DNA from: Phycisphaerae bacterium
GTDB taxonomy: Bacteria > Planctomycetota > Phycisphaerae > UBA1845 > Fen-1342
NCBI GenBank assembly: GCA_017999985.1
Contig: JAGNKU010000020.1
Coordinates: forward strand, 1 to 64,000
Direction of reading: 5' to 3'
DNA length: 64,000 nucleotides
Under the pieces are notes generated by a model. It had not been told where the DNA came from and did not search any database. It saw nothing but the letters and a program-made list of their open reading frames with translations. The position numbers and the translations under genes were made by a program. Of the stretch, positions 53,301 to 61,639 are shown in pieces (position 1 is the stretch's first letter; each line of letters starts with the position of its first letter).

Positions 53301-56300
53301 TTAGCGAATCACCGGCACCGGCTTCAGAACCGGCGCGGGGGCCGGCATGGGGACCGGCTTGGGCGCCACGAACTTGAAGCCGTTGGCCATCAGGTAGCAC
53401 TCGCGCCAATTGCGGTAGTCAATCAGCGTGATGCAGCCGTCGCCGTCGGAATCCGCGAGGGCGTTGTACTTGATGTTGCCTTCGCAGGTGCCGAACGCCG
53501 ACAGGAACTCCCAGTAATCGTCGAGGTCGACATCGCCGTCCTCGTCCAGATCACCGCACATCTCGCAACTGTCGGGCACGCCGTTGCCGTTCCAGTCGCT
53601 TTCGCAGGCGGCGCCTTCGCAGTAGCCGCCCCACTGGGTCCCGATATCGCATTCGTCGGGGATCCCGTTGGTGTTGCAGTCATTCGCCGGAGCGCCGGCC
53701 GCCCCGTCGATCAGCAGCGCATCGACGTTGCCCTGCGCGCCATCGACGCCGACATAGCGGATGCCGAGGCGGAAGGTCTGCGGCGGGGCCGCGACGGTGT
53801 AGCTGAACGTCGCCCAGGTCCAGTTCGACACCCAGTTGTCAGTGTCAAGCTGGGCGATGAGGATGTCGTCACCGTCGTTGACGTTCGGACCGATGACAAT
53901 CCACGCCTCGACGTCGTAGTTGTCGTATGGGGTGATGCCCCAGTAGACACTGCCCATCGTGGCGCCGCTGAGGGTGAAGTTGCCGAACAGCGTCATCGGG
54001 CCCGAGATCAGCCACTCATCCTGCGGGACCAGCGCCGGGTCGTACTCACACTGCGCACTGGCCAGGCCCTCGTAGTACGAGCCGGTGGTCTGGAACCAGG
54101 TCAGGTTGCCGCTGTGGGTCGCGATCGCCGTCCAGCCGGCCGGCGGCACGCCGCCTTCGAAGCCTTCGGTCAGGATCACGTCGCGCTTGCCGGCGAGCTG
54201 GCACTCATCCGGGATGCCGTCACCCTGGCAATCCTGGCTCGTGCCGGCCGCGATATCGCACTCGTCCGGAACGCCGTTGCCATTGCAATCCTGGCTCAGG
54301 CCGCCGGCGATGTCGCACTCGTCCGGAACCGCGTTGCCGTTGCAGTCCTGGCTCGTGCCTTCGGCGATGTCGCACTCATCCGGCACGCCGTTCAGGTTGC
54401 AGTCGAGGCTGTAGCCGCTGGCGATGTCGCAATCATCCGGGCGGCCGTTGCCGTTGCAGTCGTCTTCGCACTCATCGGGGATGAGGTTGAAGTTGCAGTC
54501 CTGGCTGCACTCGGGGCCTTCGCAGATCGGCGGAACGTCGCACTCGTCCGGAACGCCGTTGCCGTTGCAGTCGGCGCCGGCCGCACCGCCCTCGGCGCGG
54601 ATCAGCCAGTTGCCTTCCAGGCCACCGATCGTGTCGATGTTGATCGGCGGAACGCTGGCCGCACCCAGGTTGTTCGGGTCGAGGTTGAACGACGTGTCGC
54701 CCGCGATCCAGCTCTTGCCGTTCAGCACGCTGTTCTGGTCAACCGACGCCGGATACTCGCCGCCGGCGTGCATGATGTACGCACCGGCGAAGAACTTCGT
54801 ACCGGCCGCCCCGACGCTCGTCGTCGGGATGGTGACGGTCGTCAGCACATCCATGTCGGCATTCGCGACCATGGTCGGCGCCGAGGCGATGACTTGCGCA
54901 TCGGTCGGGTCGCCGTCCTGGTTCGGATCGCTCCACAGGTACACGGTGCACTCCGTGCCGTCGGGCACATTGCCCCACGCCACGCTGATCGAGAGGATGC
55001 TCTCCGCACCCTCGACGACCACGAACTGGTTCATCCAGGCGATGGTGCCGCCGCTGGTCAGGCCGATCGAGTTCTCATGCGTACCGTCGTCATACTGGTA
55101 CGTGATGCGGGCCTTCGCCCCGAGCTGGCACTCGTCGAGGATGCCGTCTTCCTGGCAGTCCAGGGCCGTGCCGCACACATCCGGATACACCGTGCCGCAG
55201 TTACCGGTGGCACAGCCACCCGGCAGCTCGCACGCGTCCGGAATCCCGTTCTCGTTGCAGTCCTCATCGCACTCGTCGGGCACGCCGTTCAGATCGACGT
55301 CCACGCTGTAGCCGCTCGCGATGTCGCACTCGTCCGGGATGCCGTTGTTGTTGCAGTCCTTCGATTCACCGTTGAGGATGTCGCAGGTGTCATCGGCGCC
55401 GTTGGCGTTGCAGTCCTCACCGCCGCACGCGGTGTTGTCGCCGACGTAGATGCCGCCGGCGGCCACGCAGTACGGCTGGTACGTGACGTAGCAGCTCCCG
55501 TCCGGCTGGCAGCAGGCACCCTGCGGCCAGGCGTTGCAGACGATGTTCAGGTTGAACCCGCCGCAACCGGTGCTGTACGACGCCACGCGGATCCAGACTT
55601 CCTGGCCTTCCACGAGGTCGACGCTCAGCAGTGACAGTAGACCGCTGCCGGCATCGTCGTCGCAGGCCAGTTCGGTGCCGCCGCACGCGTCGTACACGGA
55701 CAGGACCGTGTCACTCTGCGAGCTGCCTTCCGTGTCCATGACCACCGTGCCGACGCAGGTCGCGGTGTAGCGATACCAGACGTCCTTGTGGGAGTTCGTC
55801 TGGCACGAGGCCGTGCCGTCGTCGGTCGCCGCGCAGTTGTCGCCTGTCGCGGCCGGCGTGCCGTTCGTGACGACAATCGCGTTCGCGCACAGGTCATTGG
55901 TCATCGGCGGCGGGCACTCGCTGATCGTCATCGTGAAGTCCGAGCAGGTCGGGCTCGGCCACGTGTCGATCATGATGTAATACGTCCCGGCCGTCAGGTT
56001 CACGGCATTAATCACCGGATTGCCGCTCGAGTTCGTGTTGAACGCGAGGCAGCTCGCGCCCGGCGGGCAGGCCGTGTCAATCGCGACGCCCAGCCAGGTC
56101 AGCACGCCGTCGACGGCAATCTTGATGCACATGTCCTCGGTGACGGTCAGCTCATACAGGATATCTTCGCCGCCGTCGTAGGAGCCGAGGCAGGTGTCGG
56201 CGTAGTCATTGCCACGCCCGCAGGTCGTATCCGTGTCCACGTAGGGCAGGCTCGCCACCGACAGCACGATCGGCTTCGGATTGGCGCAGTTGTTGCCCGG

Positions 56301-58124
56301 CTGCGGGCAGGTGTTCGGCGTGCAGGTCGTGCCGGCGCCGTTGAAGACACCGCCCAGCGCGTCGCACGCGGCCTGGTCCAGCGTCTCCTGGCAGGAGCCG
56401 TCCACGAAGCAGCAGGCGCCCACGCACGGATTCGGCGTGCAGTTCGAGCCGTCACCGTGGTACACGCCACCGCTCGCGAGGCAGTCCGCCTCGGTCACCG
56501 GCGCGGTGCAGGTGACGCCCACGCAGCAGGCGCCTTCCGGAGCCGCGGCACGCACGTTGACCGTGTAGTCCTCGCACTCGCCGTAGGTCGTCGTCCCGCA
56601 GATCGGCGGCGCGGTGCTGTAGCTCAGGCGGACGCGCATGCGGGTGTTGCCCAGCAGCGCGCCGACCGGCGGCGTGATCGTCGTGGTATAGGGGCCAACG
56701 CCGGACCACGTCGTGATGATCGCCTCGCCGGCGTCCTCGAAGTCCAAGTCCTGATTCCAGTCAATCCACAGCGCACCCTTGTCGCTGCTGTACGGGGTGC
56801 CGATGGTCACGGTGATCAGGTAGCCCGTGCCGATGGTCATGTCGGTGACCAGGGCGGTGTAATCGCCGTAGCCGGTGCAGGCCGTCGCGTTGTCGATCGT
56901 GCCCACCTGGACGCGGGCGATGTACTCGTCGCAGCCGCCGCTCGCCTCGCAGTAGCTCGCGACGTGCGGGTTCGCGACGACGTTGACGACGTAGGGGCCA
57001 ACGGAGCCGTTGGCCGCGTCATACATCACCGGGTAGTAGTACGTACCGTCCGCCAGACCCTTCCAGGTCATGGTGACGTTGCCATCCGGGCAGCCCCAGG
57101 ACCAGGGGCTGGCCGCCGCCGTGAAGGTCGTGCAGGGGCAACCGGTCATCAGGTTCAGGTACGCATTGCCCCAGACGGTCGCGTTGCCGCAGTAATCCAG
57201 GGTCACGTCCCAGCCCGTGGCCGAGCCGACCAGCGTGAAGGCTTCCCACACGTTCGGCGTCGGGAACTGCGTGCAGTCTGGCTGCGCGCAGGTGTTGTCG
57301 CCGTAGAACGTGAACGGCACGCCGGCGGTCAATGTCGGGATGAAGCCGCCGTAGTAGTCCACCAACTGCTCGCAAGTGTCGTTCGCGGGGTAGTTGCCGG
57401 CGCACGGGTCGCCTTCCGCGTAGTAGCTCAGCGTGAAGGTGTTGGCGGCCGTGCCGGTGCAATTGTGCTGGTTGTAGGCCCGATAGGGGGCGATGACGAC
57501 GTAGTAGGTGCCGTCCGCCGCGCAGGTCCACTGGAAATCATTGGGCAGCCACGTGTTCGGGCCGCCACTGCAGGAACCGTCCACGCCGGCCAAGATCGCG
57601 CAGTTCGTGTCGCAGATCTTGATGTCGGCGTCGAAGTTGCCCGTTCCGATGCTCCCGGGCTCGAGCGGGCACAGGTCGAAGTGATAGATCAGCCCGGCAT
57701 AGCCGTTGAAGCTGGCATACCACTTGCCCTCGGTCGCGCAGTCTGCGGACAGGCTGTAGCCCCAGACAGCGGAGCCGATGTCACCCAGCGCCGTGTTGGG
57801 CGTCAGGCAATCGGCACACGCGCGGACGGTGGACGTCTGGTCCCAACCGTGCTTGGCTGCCGCCTCTTCCTTGGCGCGCTCGCCGACCGTCGCCGTGTCC
57901 GTCGCGATCCGGTCGATTGGCTTGATCGTCTGGACGGCGACGCGCTCTACGGCCGCAGCGGCCTGGTTGGCGGCCGAGAGCTGGGCGGGATCGGCCGCGT
58001 TGACGGCCTGCGCCTCAGCCGCGCTCTTGGCGCGCTCGACTTGTGCTGGCACCGTGGCGGCGACCAGCATCAGGCCTGTACACAGCAGTACGAGGCCCAA
58101 ACCTCCGAGACTCTTCTTCCTCAT
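53301..58124 (-). CDS. Giant cysteine-rich secreted protein with GEVED, NGIPDEC repeats and dockerin-like tail (cassette A)
   Basis: 1607 aa, AAGGAGG upstream. Signal peptide (LGLVLLCTGLMLVAATVPAQ) and an Ala-rich segment. Architecture follows the 1650-aa paralogue: two PPC-like domains, GEVED (about 388-525, CGTTTYGECEDYTVNV with the GEVED motif changed to GECED), GACC modules, PPC-like domains, DCNENGIPDACEL and a long DCNGNGVPDECDIAAGTSQ array. The C-terminal third has its own domain (about 1315-1475; EGFEGGVPPAGWTAIATHSG) that looks like a concanavalin/MAM-like beta-sandwich. Then dockerin-like loops (DLDEDGDVDLDD; DSDGDGCITLID) and a tail of alternating Pro ending KPVPVIR. First gene of the triplicated array. 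Confidence 0.9.
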   Translation of the reverse strand: MRKKSLGGLGLVLLCTGLMLVAATVPAQVERAKSAAEAQAVNAADPAQLSAANQAAAAVERVAVQTIKPIDRIATDTATVGERAKEEAAAKHGWDQTSTVRACADCLTPNTALGDIGSAVWGYSLSADCATEGKWYASFNGYAGLIYHFDLCPLEPGSIGTGNFDADIKICDTNCAILAGVDGSCSGGPNTWLPNDFQWTCAADGTYYVVIAPYRAYNQHNCTGTAANTFTLSYYAEGDPCAGNYPANDTCEQLVDYYGGFIPTLTAGVPFTFYGDNTCAQPDCTQFPTPNVWEAFTLVGSATGWDVTLDYCGNATVWGNAYLNLMTGCPCTTFTAAASPWSWGCPDGNVTMTWKGLADGTYYYPVMYDAANGSVGPYVVNVVANPHVASYCEASGGCDEYIARVQVGTIDNATACTGYGDYTALVTDMTIGTGYLITVTIGTPYSSDKGALWIDWNQDLDFEDAGEAIITTWSGVGPYTTTITPPVGALLGNTRMRVRLSYSTAPPICGTTTYGECEDYTVNVRAAAPEGACCVGVTCTAPVTEADCLASGGVYHGDGSNCTPNPCVGACCFVDGSCQETLDQAACDALGGVFNGAGTTCTPNTCPQPGNNCANPKPIVLSVASLPYVDTDTTCGRGNDYADTCLGSYDGGEDILYELTVTEDMCIKIAVDGVLTWLGVAIDTACPPGASCLAFNTNSSGNPVINAVNLTAGTYYIMIDTWPSPTCSDFTMTISECPPPMTNDLCANAIVVTNGTPAATGDNCAATDDGTASCQTNSHKDVWYRYTATCVGTVVMDTEGSSQSDTVLSVYDACGGTELACDDDAGSGLLSLLSVDLVEGQEVWIRVASYSTGCGGFNLNIVCNAWPQGACCQPDGSCYVTYQPYCVAAGGIYVGDNTACGGEDCNANGADDTCDILNGESKDCNNNGIPDECDIASGYSVDVDLNGVPDECDEDCNENGIPDACELPGGCATGNCGTVYPDVCGTALDCQEDGILDECQLGAKARITYQYDDGTHENSIGLTSGGTIAWMNQFVVVEGAESILSISVAWGNVPDGTECTVYLWSDPNQDGDPTDAQVIASAPTMVANADMDVLTTVTIPTTSVGAAGTKFFAGAYIMHAGGEYPASVDQNSVLNGKSWIAGDTSFNLDPNNLGAASVPPINIDTIGGLEGNWLIRAEGGAAGADCNGNGVPDECDVPPICEGPECSQDCNFNLIPDECEDDCNGNGRPDDCDIASGYSLDCNLNGVPDECDIAEGTSQDCNGNAVPDECDIAGGLSQDCNGNGVPDECDIAAGTSQDCQGDGIPDECQLAGKRDVILTEGFEGGVPPAGWTAIATHSGNLTWFQTTGSYYEGLASAQCEYDPALVPQDEWLISGPMTLFGNFTLSGATMGSVYWGITPYDNYDVEAWIVIGPNVNDGDDILIAQLDTDNWVSNWTWATFSYTVAAPPQTFRLGIRYVGVDGAQGNVDALLIDGAAGAPANDCNTNGIPDECDIGTQWGGYCEGAACESDWNGNGVPDSCEMCGDLDEDGDVDLDDYWEFLSAFGTCEGNIKYNALADSDGDGCITLIDYRNWRECYLMANGFKFVAPKPVPMPAPAPVLKPVPVIR
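55167..56339. repeat. ~1.17-kb near-identical block shared with 49271-50443
   Basis: Partner of the block at 49271-50443. It encodes residues ~595-986 of the cassette A giant protein, including the PPC-like domains, one GACC module and the start of the NGIPDEC array. Confidence 0.85.
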
Positions 58125-58724
58125 GATGCCCTGCCTCCTTCACAAAAAACAAACACAGGAACCGAGAAGCTCAGGTGCAGACACTGCACAAACACATGAC
58201 GCGAAATGAAACGTATCCACGAGACACATGGACCTGAGAAAACGGCGCAACAGTGCCGCCGGCGAAGCCACTGGCGCGCCACAACGCCACGCCGGGTGCG
58301 CTCCTGGGCACTCATGCGACCCTGATGCACAACATGGGGCTGCCTCTTTCCGTCGCCCGCGACCTCACACTAATTCCGACCCTGAGTCGCAACTCGCGAA
58401 GAGAATACCCCTCCGTGCCGCCCAGCGGCCGAAGCGTCGGAGTTGTACATATTGGACGCCTCGTGCGGCTGTCGGCTAGCGCTTCTCTACGCTCCTTTTG
58501 TGATGACGTATACGGATGTCCATATCTGCATACGCTCATCGTACCTTAGCACTTCGAATGCGCTGCGTCAAGCTGAACCTGCGCGTTTCAACACCACGCA
58601 CGTTCGAGTCACGACAACCGCGCCCCGCGCGTCGGACGTGCAGACAGCGTTTACACACGCCGCGCAGCCCCGCCGCGATTATCAGACGGCAAAATTGAAA
58701 CACCCAGCGTCTGATAGCTGCGCG
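58125..58724 (-). promoter_or_regulatory. 600-bp leader region of the triplicated array
   Basis: No credible gene; open frames lack ribosome-binding sites and have shadow composition. It is locally less GC-rich than the genes (58490-58560). On the minus strand GGCGACGGAAAGAGGCAG (58340-58357) resembles the GGCAAGGGGAAARRGCAT motif of the other two leaders, with a one-base shift. A small hairpin GTGCAG-ACA-CTGCAC lies at 58175-58189 within the likely 5' UTR. Confidence 0.4.
58680..58716 (-). terminator. Inverted repeat after the EamA gene
   Basis: TATCAGACG (58680-58688) pairs perfectly with CGTCTGATA (58708-58716) around a 19-nt loop rich in T on the minus strand. It lies 9 nt past the EamA stop. 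Possible weak terminator. Confidence 0.4.
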
Positions 58725-59660
58725 TCACTTTACAAAAAACGACGAAATCGCCGCCCCGAACGTGGTCACCACCACGCCCATCAGCGCCAGGGTCAGCGCC
58801 GCGAGTTGCCGGCGCCCGAAGTGCTCCTTCAGAATGAGCACCGCCAGTACGCTCTGAAAAATGATCGAGGTCTGATTCAACACCGCCGCGATCGACGCGT
58901 CCGTGTACTTGAATCCGGCGATCCAGAGCAACAGGCTCACGTACGTGCCCAGGATTGACGCCGGCAGCACCACCCGCCAGGCCCGCGACGGACGGAAGGC
59001 CGTCCAGTTCGCCCGCCAGGCTGGCCCCAATAGAGCGAATAACCCTAGAAACACCCAGCCGCCGACCAGGCGCAGCGCCGTCGCCCAGGTCACGGGCAGT
59101 TCGTTCAGCACCGGCTTGGCGATCACAATGCCGAACGCCATCATCCCGATCGCCACGATCGCCAGGAGCATGCCTCCGACCATCTGGCCGCGGGTCCGGT
59201 GCGCGGGCAGCGTGTGGCGCGTCGTCAGGAACACGCCGCCGACGACCAGCCCCGCCCCCAGATAGTGGAAGATAGTGAGCTGCTCATGGAGTAGCAGCCA
59301 CGCGAACAGGATCGCCAGCGGCGAATACGCGCAGTCGGCCACCGAGATCAGCCCGACGCCGATCAGGTTCAGCGCGCGGAAGAAGAGCGTGTCGGCCAGG
59401 GCGATGCCGATCGCGCCGCTGAGCAGGAGCAGGCACAGCCCCCCCACCGGCTGGGCCCGCACCGGGGCGAGGCTGGCGGGGTCCCAGATCGTCAACCCGA
59501 TGATCGTCAGCACCAGCAACGTGAGGCCCACGGCACTCTTGAACAGGTTCAGCGCCAACGGCGGGATGTGTTCGCCGCTGAGCTTGAAGAGCACCAGCGC
59601 GTAGCCCCAGACGATCGCCGTCAGGAGCGCGCAGGCTTGTCCGAGTGGGTGATTCGTCAT
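58725..59660 (-). CDS. EamA/DMT-family transporter
   Basis: 311 aa from ATG 59660. Ten hydrophobic helices in two EamA repeats: first repeat from GQACALLTAIVWGYALVLFK, with ALADTLFFRALNLIGVGLIS at its end; second repeat from GGMLLAIVAIGMMAFGIVIA, with WIAGFKYTDASIAAVLNQTS and ILKEHFGRRQLAALTLALMG closing it. The family exports or imports small metabolites (amino acids, nucleotide sugars, drugs) in the inner membrane. The substrate cannot be predicted. No clear ribosome-binding site. Confidence 0.93.
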   Translation of the reverse strand: MTNHPLGQACALLTAIVWGYALVLFKLSGEHIPPLALNLFKSAVGLTLLVLTIIGLTIWDPASLAPVRAQPVGGLCLLLLSGAIGIALADTLFFRALNLIGVGLISVADCAYSPLAILFAWLLLHEQLTIFHYLGAGLVVGGVFLTTRHTLPAHRTRGQMVGGMLLAIVAIGMMAFGIVIAKPVLNELPVTWATALRLVGGWVFLGLFALLGPAWRANWTAFRPSRAWRVVLPASILGTYVSLLLWIAGFKYTDASIAAVLNQTSIIFQSVLAVLILKEHFGRRQLAALTLALMGVVVTTFGAAISSFFVK

Positions 59661-59738
59661 GCGCGGACCGCGTCGGGCTTCACGGCGGGGATGATACCCC
59701 CGCCGCACACGGCTGGCGAACGCCCGGCGCCCGCCGCG

Positions 59739-60320
59739 TTAGGGCTGATAAACGTGGGCAATCCAGTCGCGGTCAGGCTGGAACATCTCCACGAGCTGGT
59801 CCATCTCCGGATGGCGGGCCTCGAAGTGGCCGTAGACGAGCGAAAGCTCTACCCGTGCGGCTTCGCGGGTATCGCCGCGCACCACCATCCGCCAGATCGC
59901 GGACGCGGCGCCGGTGCGGTCGGCCCCGGACTGGCAGTGGATGAGGATCGGGTACTCGGCCGTCTGGAACGTGTCGTAGAGCAGCAGCAGCGCATCGCGC
60001 GACGGGAGCTGACCGGCGCTCATGCGGATGTCGACGAGCGTCACGCCGGCCTTCTCGGCGGCAGCCCGCTCGTTGCGGTACCAGGCATCCTGCTCGTTCT
60101 CGCCGCGGAGGTTGACGATGGTGCGGATGCCGTGCTCGTCGAAGACGAGGTTCAACGTGGTGGCGTCGAGCTGGGCGGACCGGTAGGCGCGGCCTTCCTC
60201 GATGGAGCGGAAGTTGTCGAAGACGGTGAGCGGCGCATAGTTGTCCAGCTCGCCGACGCCGCAACCGGCGAGCGCGGCGCAGGTGACGAGGATCAGGCTG
60301 GACAAACGACGAGTTTTCAT
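59739..60320 (-). CDS. Protein tyrosine/dual-specificity phosphatase-like lipoprotein
   Basis: 193 aa. Lipobox LAALAGC at about residue 20. The phosphatase signature is PILIHCQSGADRTGAASAIW, the CX5R loop with Cys nucleophile and Arg, followed by T-G as in DSP/PTP enzymes. Upstream come YRSAQLDATTLNLVFDEHGI and RTIVNLRGENEQDAWYRNER, typical of the 'tyrosine phosphatase family' (PF13350/DSPn-like) group. Being lipidated, it acts outside the cytoplasm, possibly on phosphorylated lipids or inositol phosphates rather than proteins. TAGAAT stands 8 nt before the ATG and no Shine-Dalgarno site is present. Confidence 0.9.
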   Translation of the reverse strand: MKTRRLSSLILVTCAALAGCGVGELDNYAPLTVFDNFRSIEEGRAYRSAQLDATTLNLVFDEHGIRTIVNLRGENEQDAWYRNERAAAEKAGVTLVDIRMSAGQLPSRDALLLLYDTFQTAEYPILIHCQSGADRTGAASAIWRMVVRGDTREAARVELSLVYGHFEARHPEMDQLVEMFQPDRDWIAHVYQP

Positions 60321-60328
60321 CGCTGGTG

Positions 60329-60334
60329 ATTCTA
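60329..60334 (-). promoter_or_regulatory. Candidate -10 element (TAGAAT) of the PTP-like gene
   Basis: On the minus strand TAGAAT matches TATAAT at 5 of 6 positions and ends 8 nt before the ATG at 60320. Predicts a leaderless or nearly leaderless message. Confidence 0.45.
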
Positions 60335-60456
60335 GCGGCCAGTTAACGCGGACGCACGGTGCGACCTGAGGTCGTGGCGACCGCGTTTGGCCGGGCGTTC
60401 GCTCGCTGCCGGGCGCGACTCGAATGTGCGCAGAGGCGCGCGCGGCGCCGGCGTGC

Positions 60457-60462
60457 TAGACT
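60457..60462 (+). promoter_or_regulatory. Candidate extended -10 (TGCTAGACT) of the zinc-ribbon membrane protein gene
   Basis: TAGACT with TGC directly before it (TGn extension) ends 7 nt before ATG 60470. No -35 box or ribosome-binding site is apparent. Confidence 0.35.
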
Positions 60463-60469
60463 GGCGGGC

Positions 60470-61354
60470 ATGGACTCTAGTGGCGATGGGGCAGGAGCGG
60501 CGGCACCCGGCACGGCGCGGCCTTTGCTGCCGCCGGATCAGCCGATCGAGTTCGATGTGGCGTGCCAGCGGTGCACGTACAACCTGCGCGGGCTGCGGCC
60601 CGACGGACGGTGCCCGGAATGCGGGGCACCCATCCACGTGTCGCTCGCCAGCGAGCTGCTGCAGTTCGCGGATCCTGCCTGGCTGAAGCGGCTGGCACTC
60701 GGTGGACGGATCGTCCAGGCAGTCGCCGTCCTGGTCGCGCTCGCGACCGTGCCCAGTGCCTGGCTTGCGTTTCAACACTGGAAGTACATCGTGGCACCCG
60801 TGCTCGTACTCAGCGGCGCAGTCCTGGGGCTGCTAGCCGGGGGCTGGCTGCTGACCAGCCCCAATCCGCGGCTGCTCAGCGAGGAGCGTTGGTACGCCAG
60901 CCGACGCATCATTCGCGCCATCCTCGTGCCCAACTTCGTGAGTGTCGCAACCAGTGCGCTTGTTGGCTCGGTGGCACCAGGGAATGATCTGTGGGTGCTG
61001 ATTCAGATCGTGGCCGGTCCCTTGGGCATTCTCGGCCTGGTCGGGATCGTGTGTCTGAGCCGTTACGTGGCATCCCTGGCGCGCCGGCTCGGAGACCAGC
61101 GCACGATGGCACTGGCCAAGATATACGCGTGGGGTTGCGTTAGCATGTGGGCGGCGGTGGCCTTCGGTATCGCGATCGACGTTATGAACATACCTGTGAG
61201 CACAGCCGGCGCGCCGATCTTCGCACCGGTCATCCCGTTACTAATCGTGTTCGGGATGTTGACGCTGCTGCTGCCAGCGCGGCTCGTCAAGGCACTCCAG
61301 CGCTGCCGCGAGGAGGCGGGAAAGAACTGGCGGGCAGCGCGGCAGGCAGAGTAG
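60470..61354 (+). CDS. Zinc-ribbon multi-spanning membrane protein, unknown function
   Basis: 294 aa from ATG 60470. The N-terminal cytoplasmic part has CQRCTYNLRGLRPDGRCPEC, a zinc ribbon of two CxxC pairs common in planctomycete membrane proteins. About six hydrophobic helices follow (e.g. IVQAVAVLVALATVPSAWLA, VPNFVSVATSALVGSV, FAPVIPLLIVFGMLTLLLPA). The C-terminus is basic and cytoplasmic. No catalytic motif seen. Role unknown. A second zinc-ribbon protein lies at 13004, but they share only the ribbon type. Confidence 0.82.
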   Translation: MDSSGDGAGAAAPGTARPLLPPDQPIEFDVACQRCTYNLRGLRPDGRCPECGAPIHVSLASELLQFADPAWLKRLALGGRIVQAVAVLVALATVPSAWLAFQHWKYIVAPVLVLSGAVLGLLAGGWLLTSPNPRLLSEERWYASRRIIRAILVPNFVSVATSALVGSVAPGNDLWVLIQIVAGPLGILGLVGIVCLSRYVASLARRLGDQRTMALAKIYAWGCVSMWAAVAFGIAIDVMNIPVSTAGAPIFAPVIPLLIVFGMLTLLLPARLVKALQRCREEAGKNWRAARQAE

Positions 61355-61639
61355 CAGGCAGCGCAGGTTGGGGGGCCACGCCCGCTGCATAGGGGGCATG
61401 GAACATTGCTCAAGAACTGGGACAACCGGCACTGCTCAAGAGCAGTGGCACCCTGGCTCAGGCCCGATGACACACGGCACATCGACCCCCAGCCTGCCCT
61501 CCCCTGGAAGAGGGAGGGGTTTGGTTGCCTTTGCGTGGGCTCGGCGGTTTCGGCTACACTGCCGCGACGCGCCGAGCCGGGCGCGCGGAGCGAGATCAAT
61601 CCGCGGGGGCCTTGGCGACAGGATTCGGAGAACCACACA
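61355..61639. repeat. Spacer with two perfect inverted repeats
   Basis: 285 bp without a gene. CACTGCTC-AA-GAGCAGTG (61430-61447) is a perfect 8-bp hairpin, with a decayed copy of the same words just before it (ATTGCTCAAGAACTGG). CCCTCCC...GGGAGGG (61497-61503 with 61512-61518) is followed by GTTTGG. They look like dispersed intergenic repeats or 3'-end structures of the upstream gene. Confidence 0.5.

Noticed and set aside
41951-58199. Very long plus-strand open frames (790-895 codons) antisense to the giant genes
   Set aside because: Their Arg/Val/Ala/Asp-rich, repetitive sequence is the reverse complement of NGIPDEC/GACC repeats in GC-rich codons. No signal peptide, domain or ribosome-binding site; they start and stop inside the giant genes.
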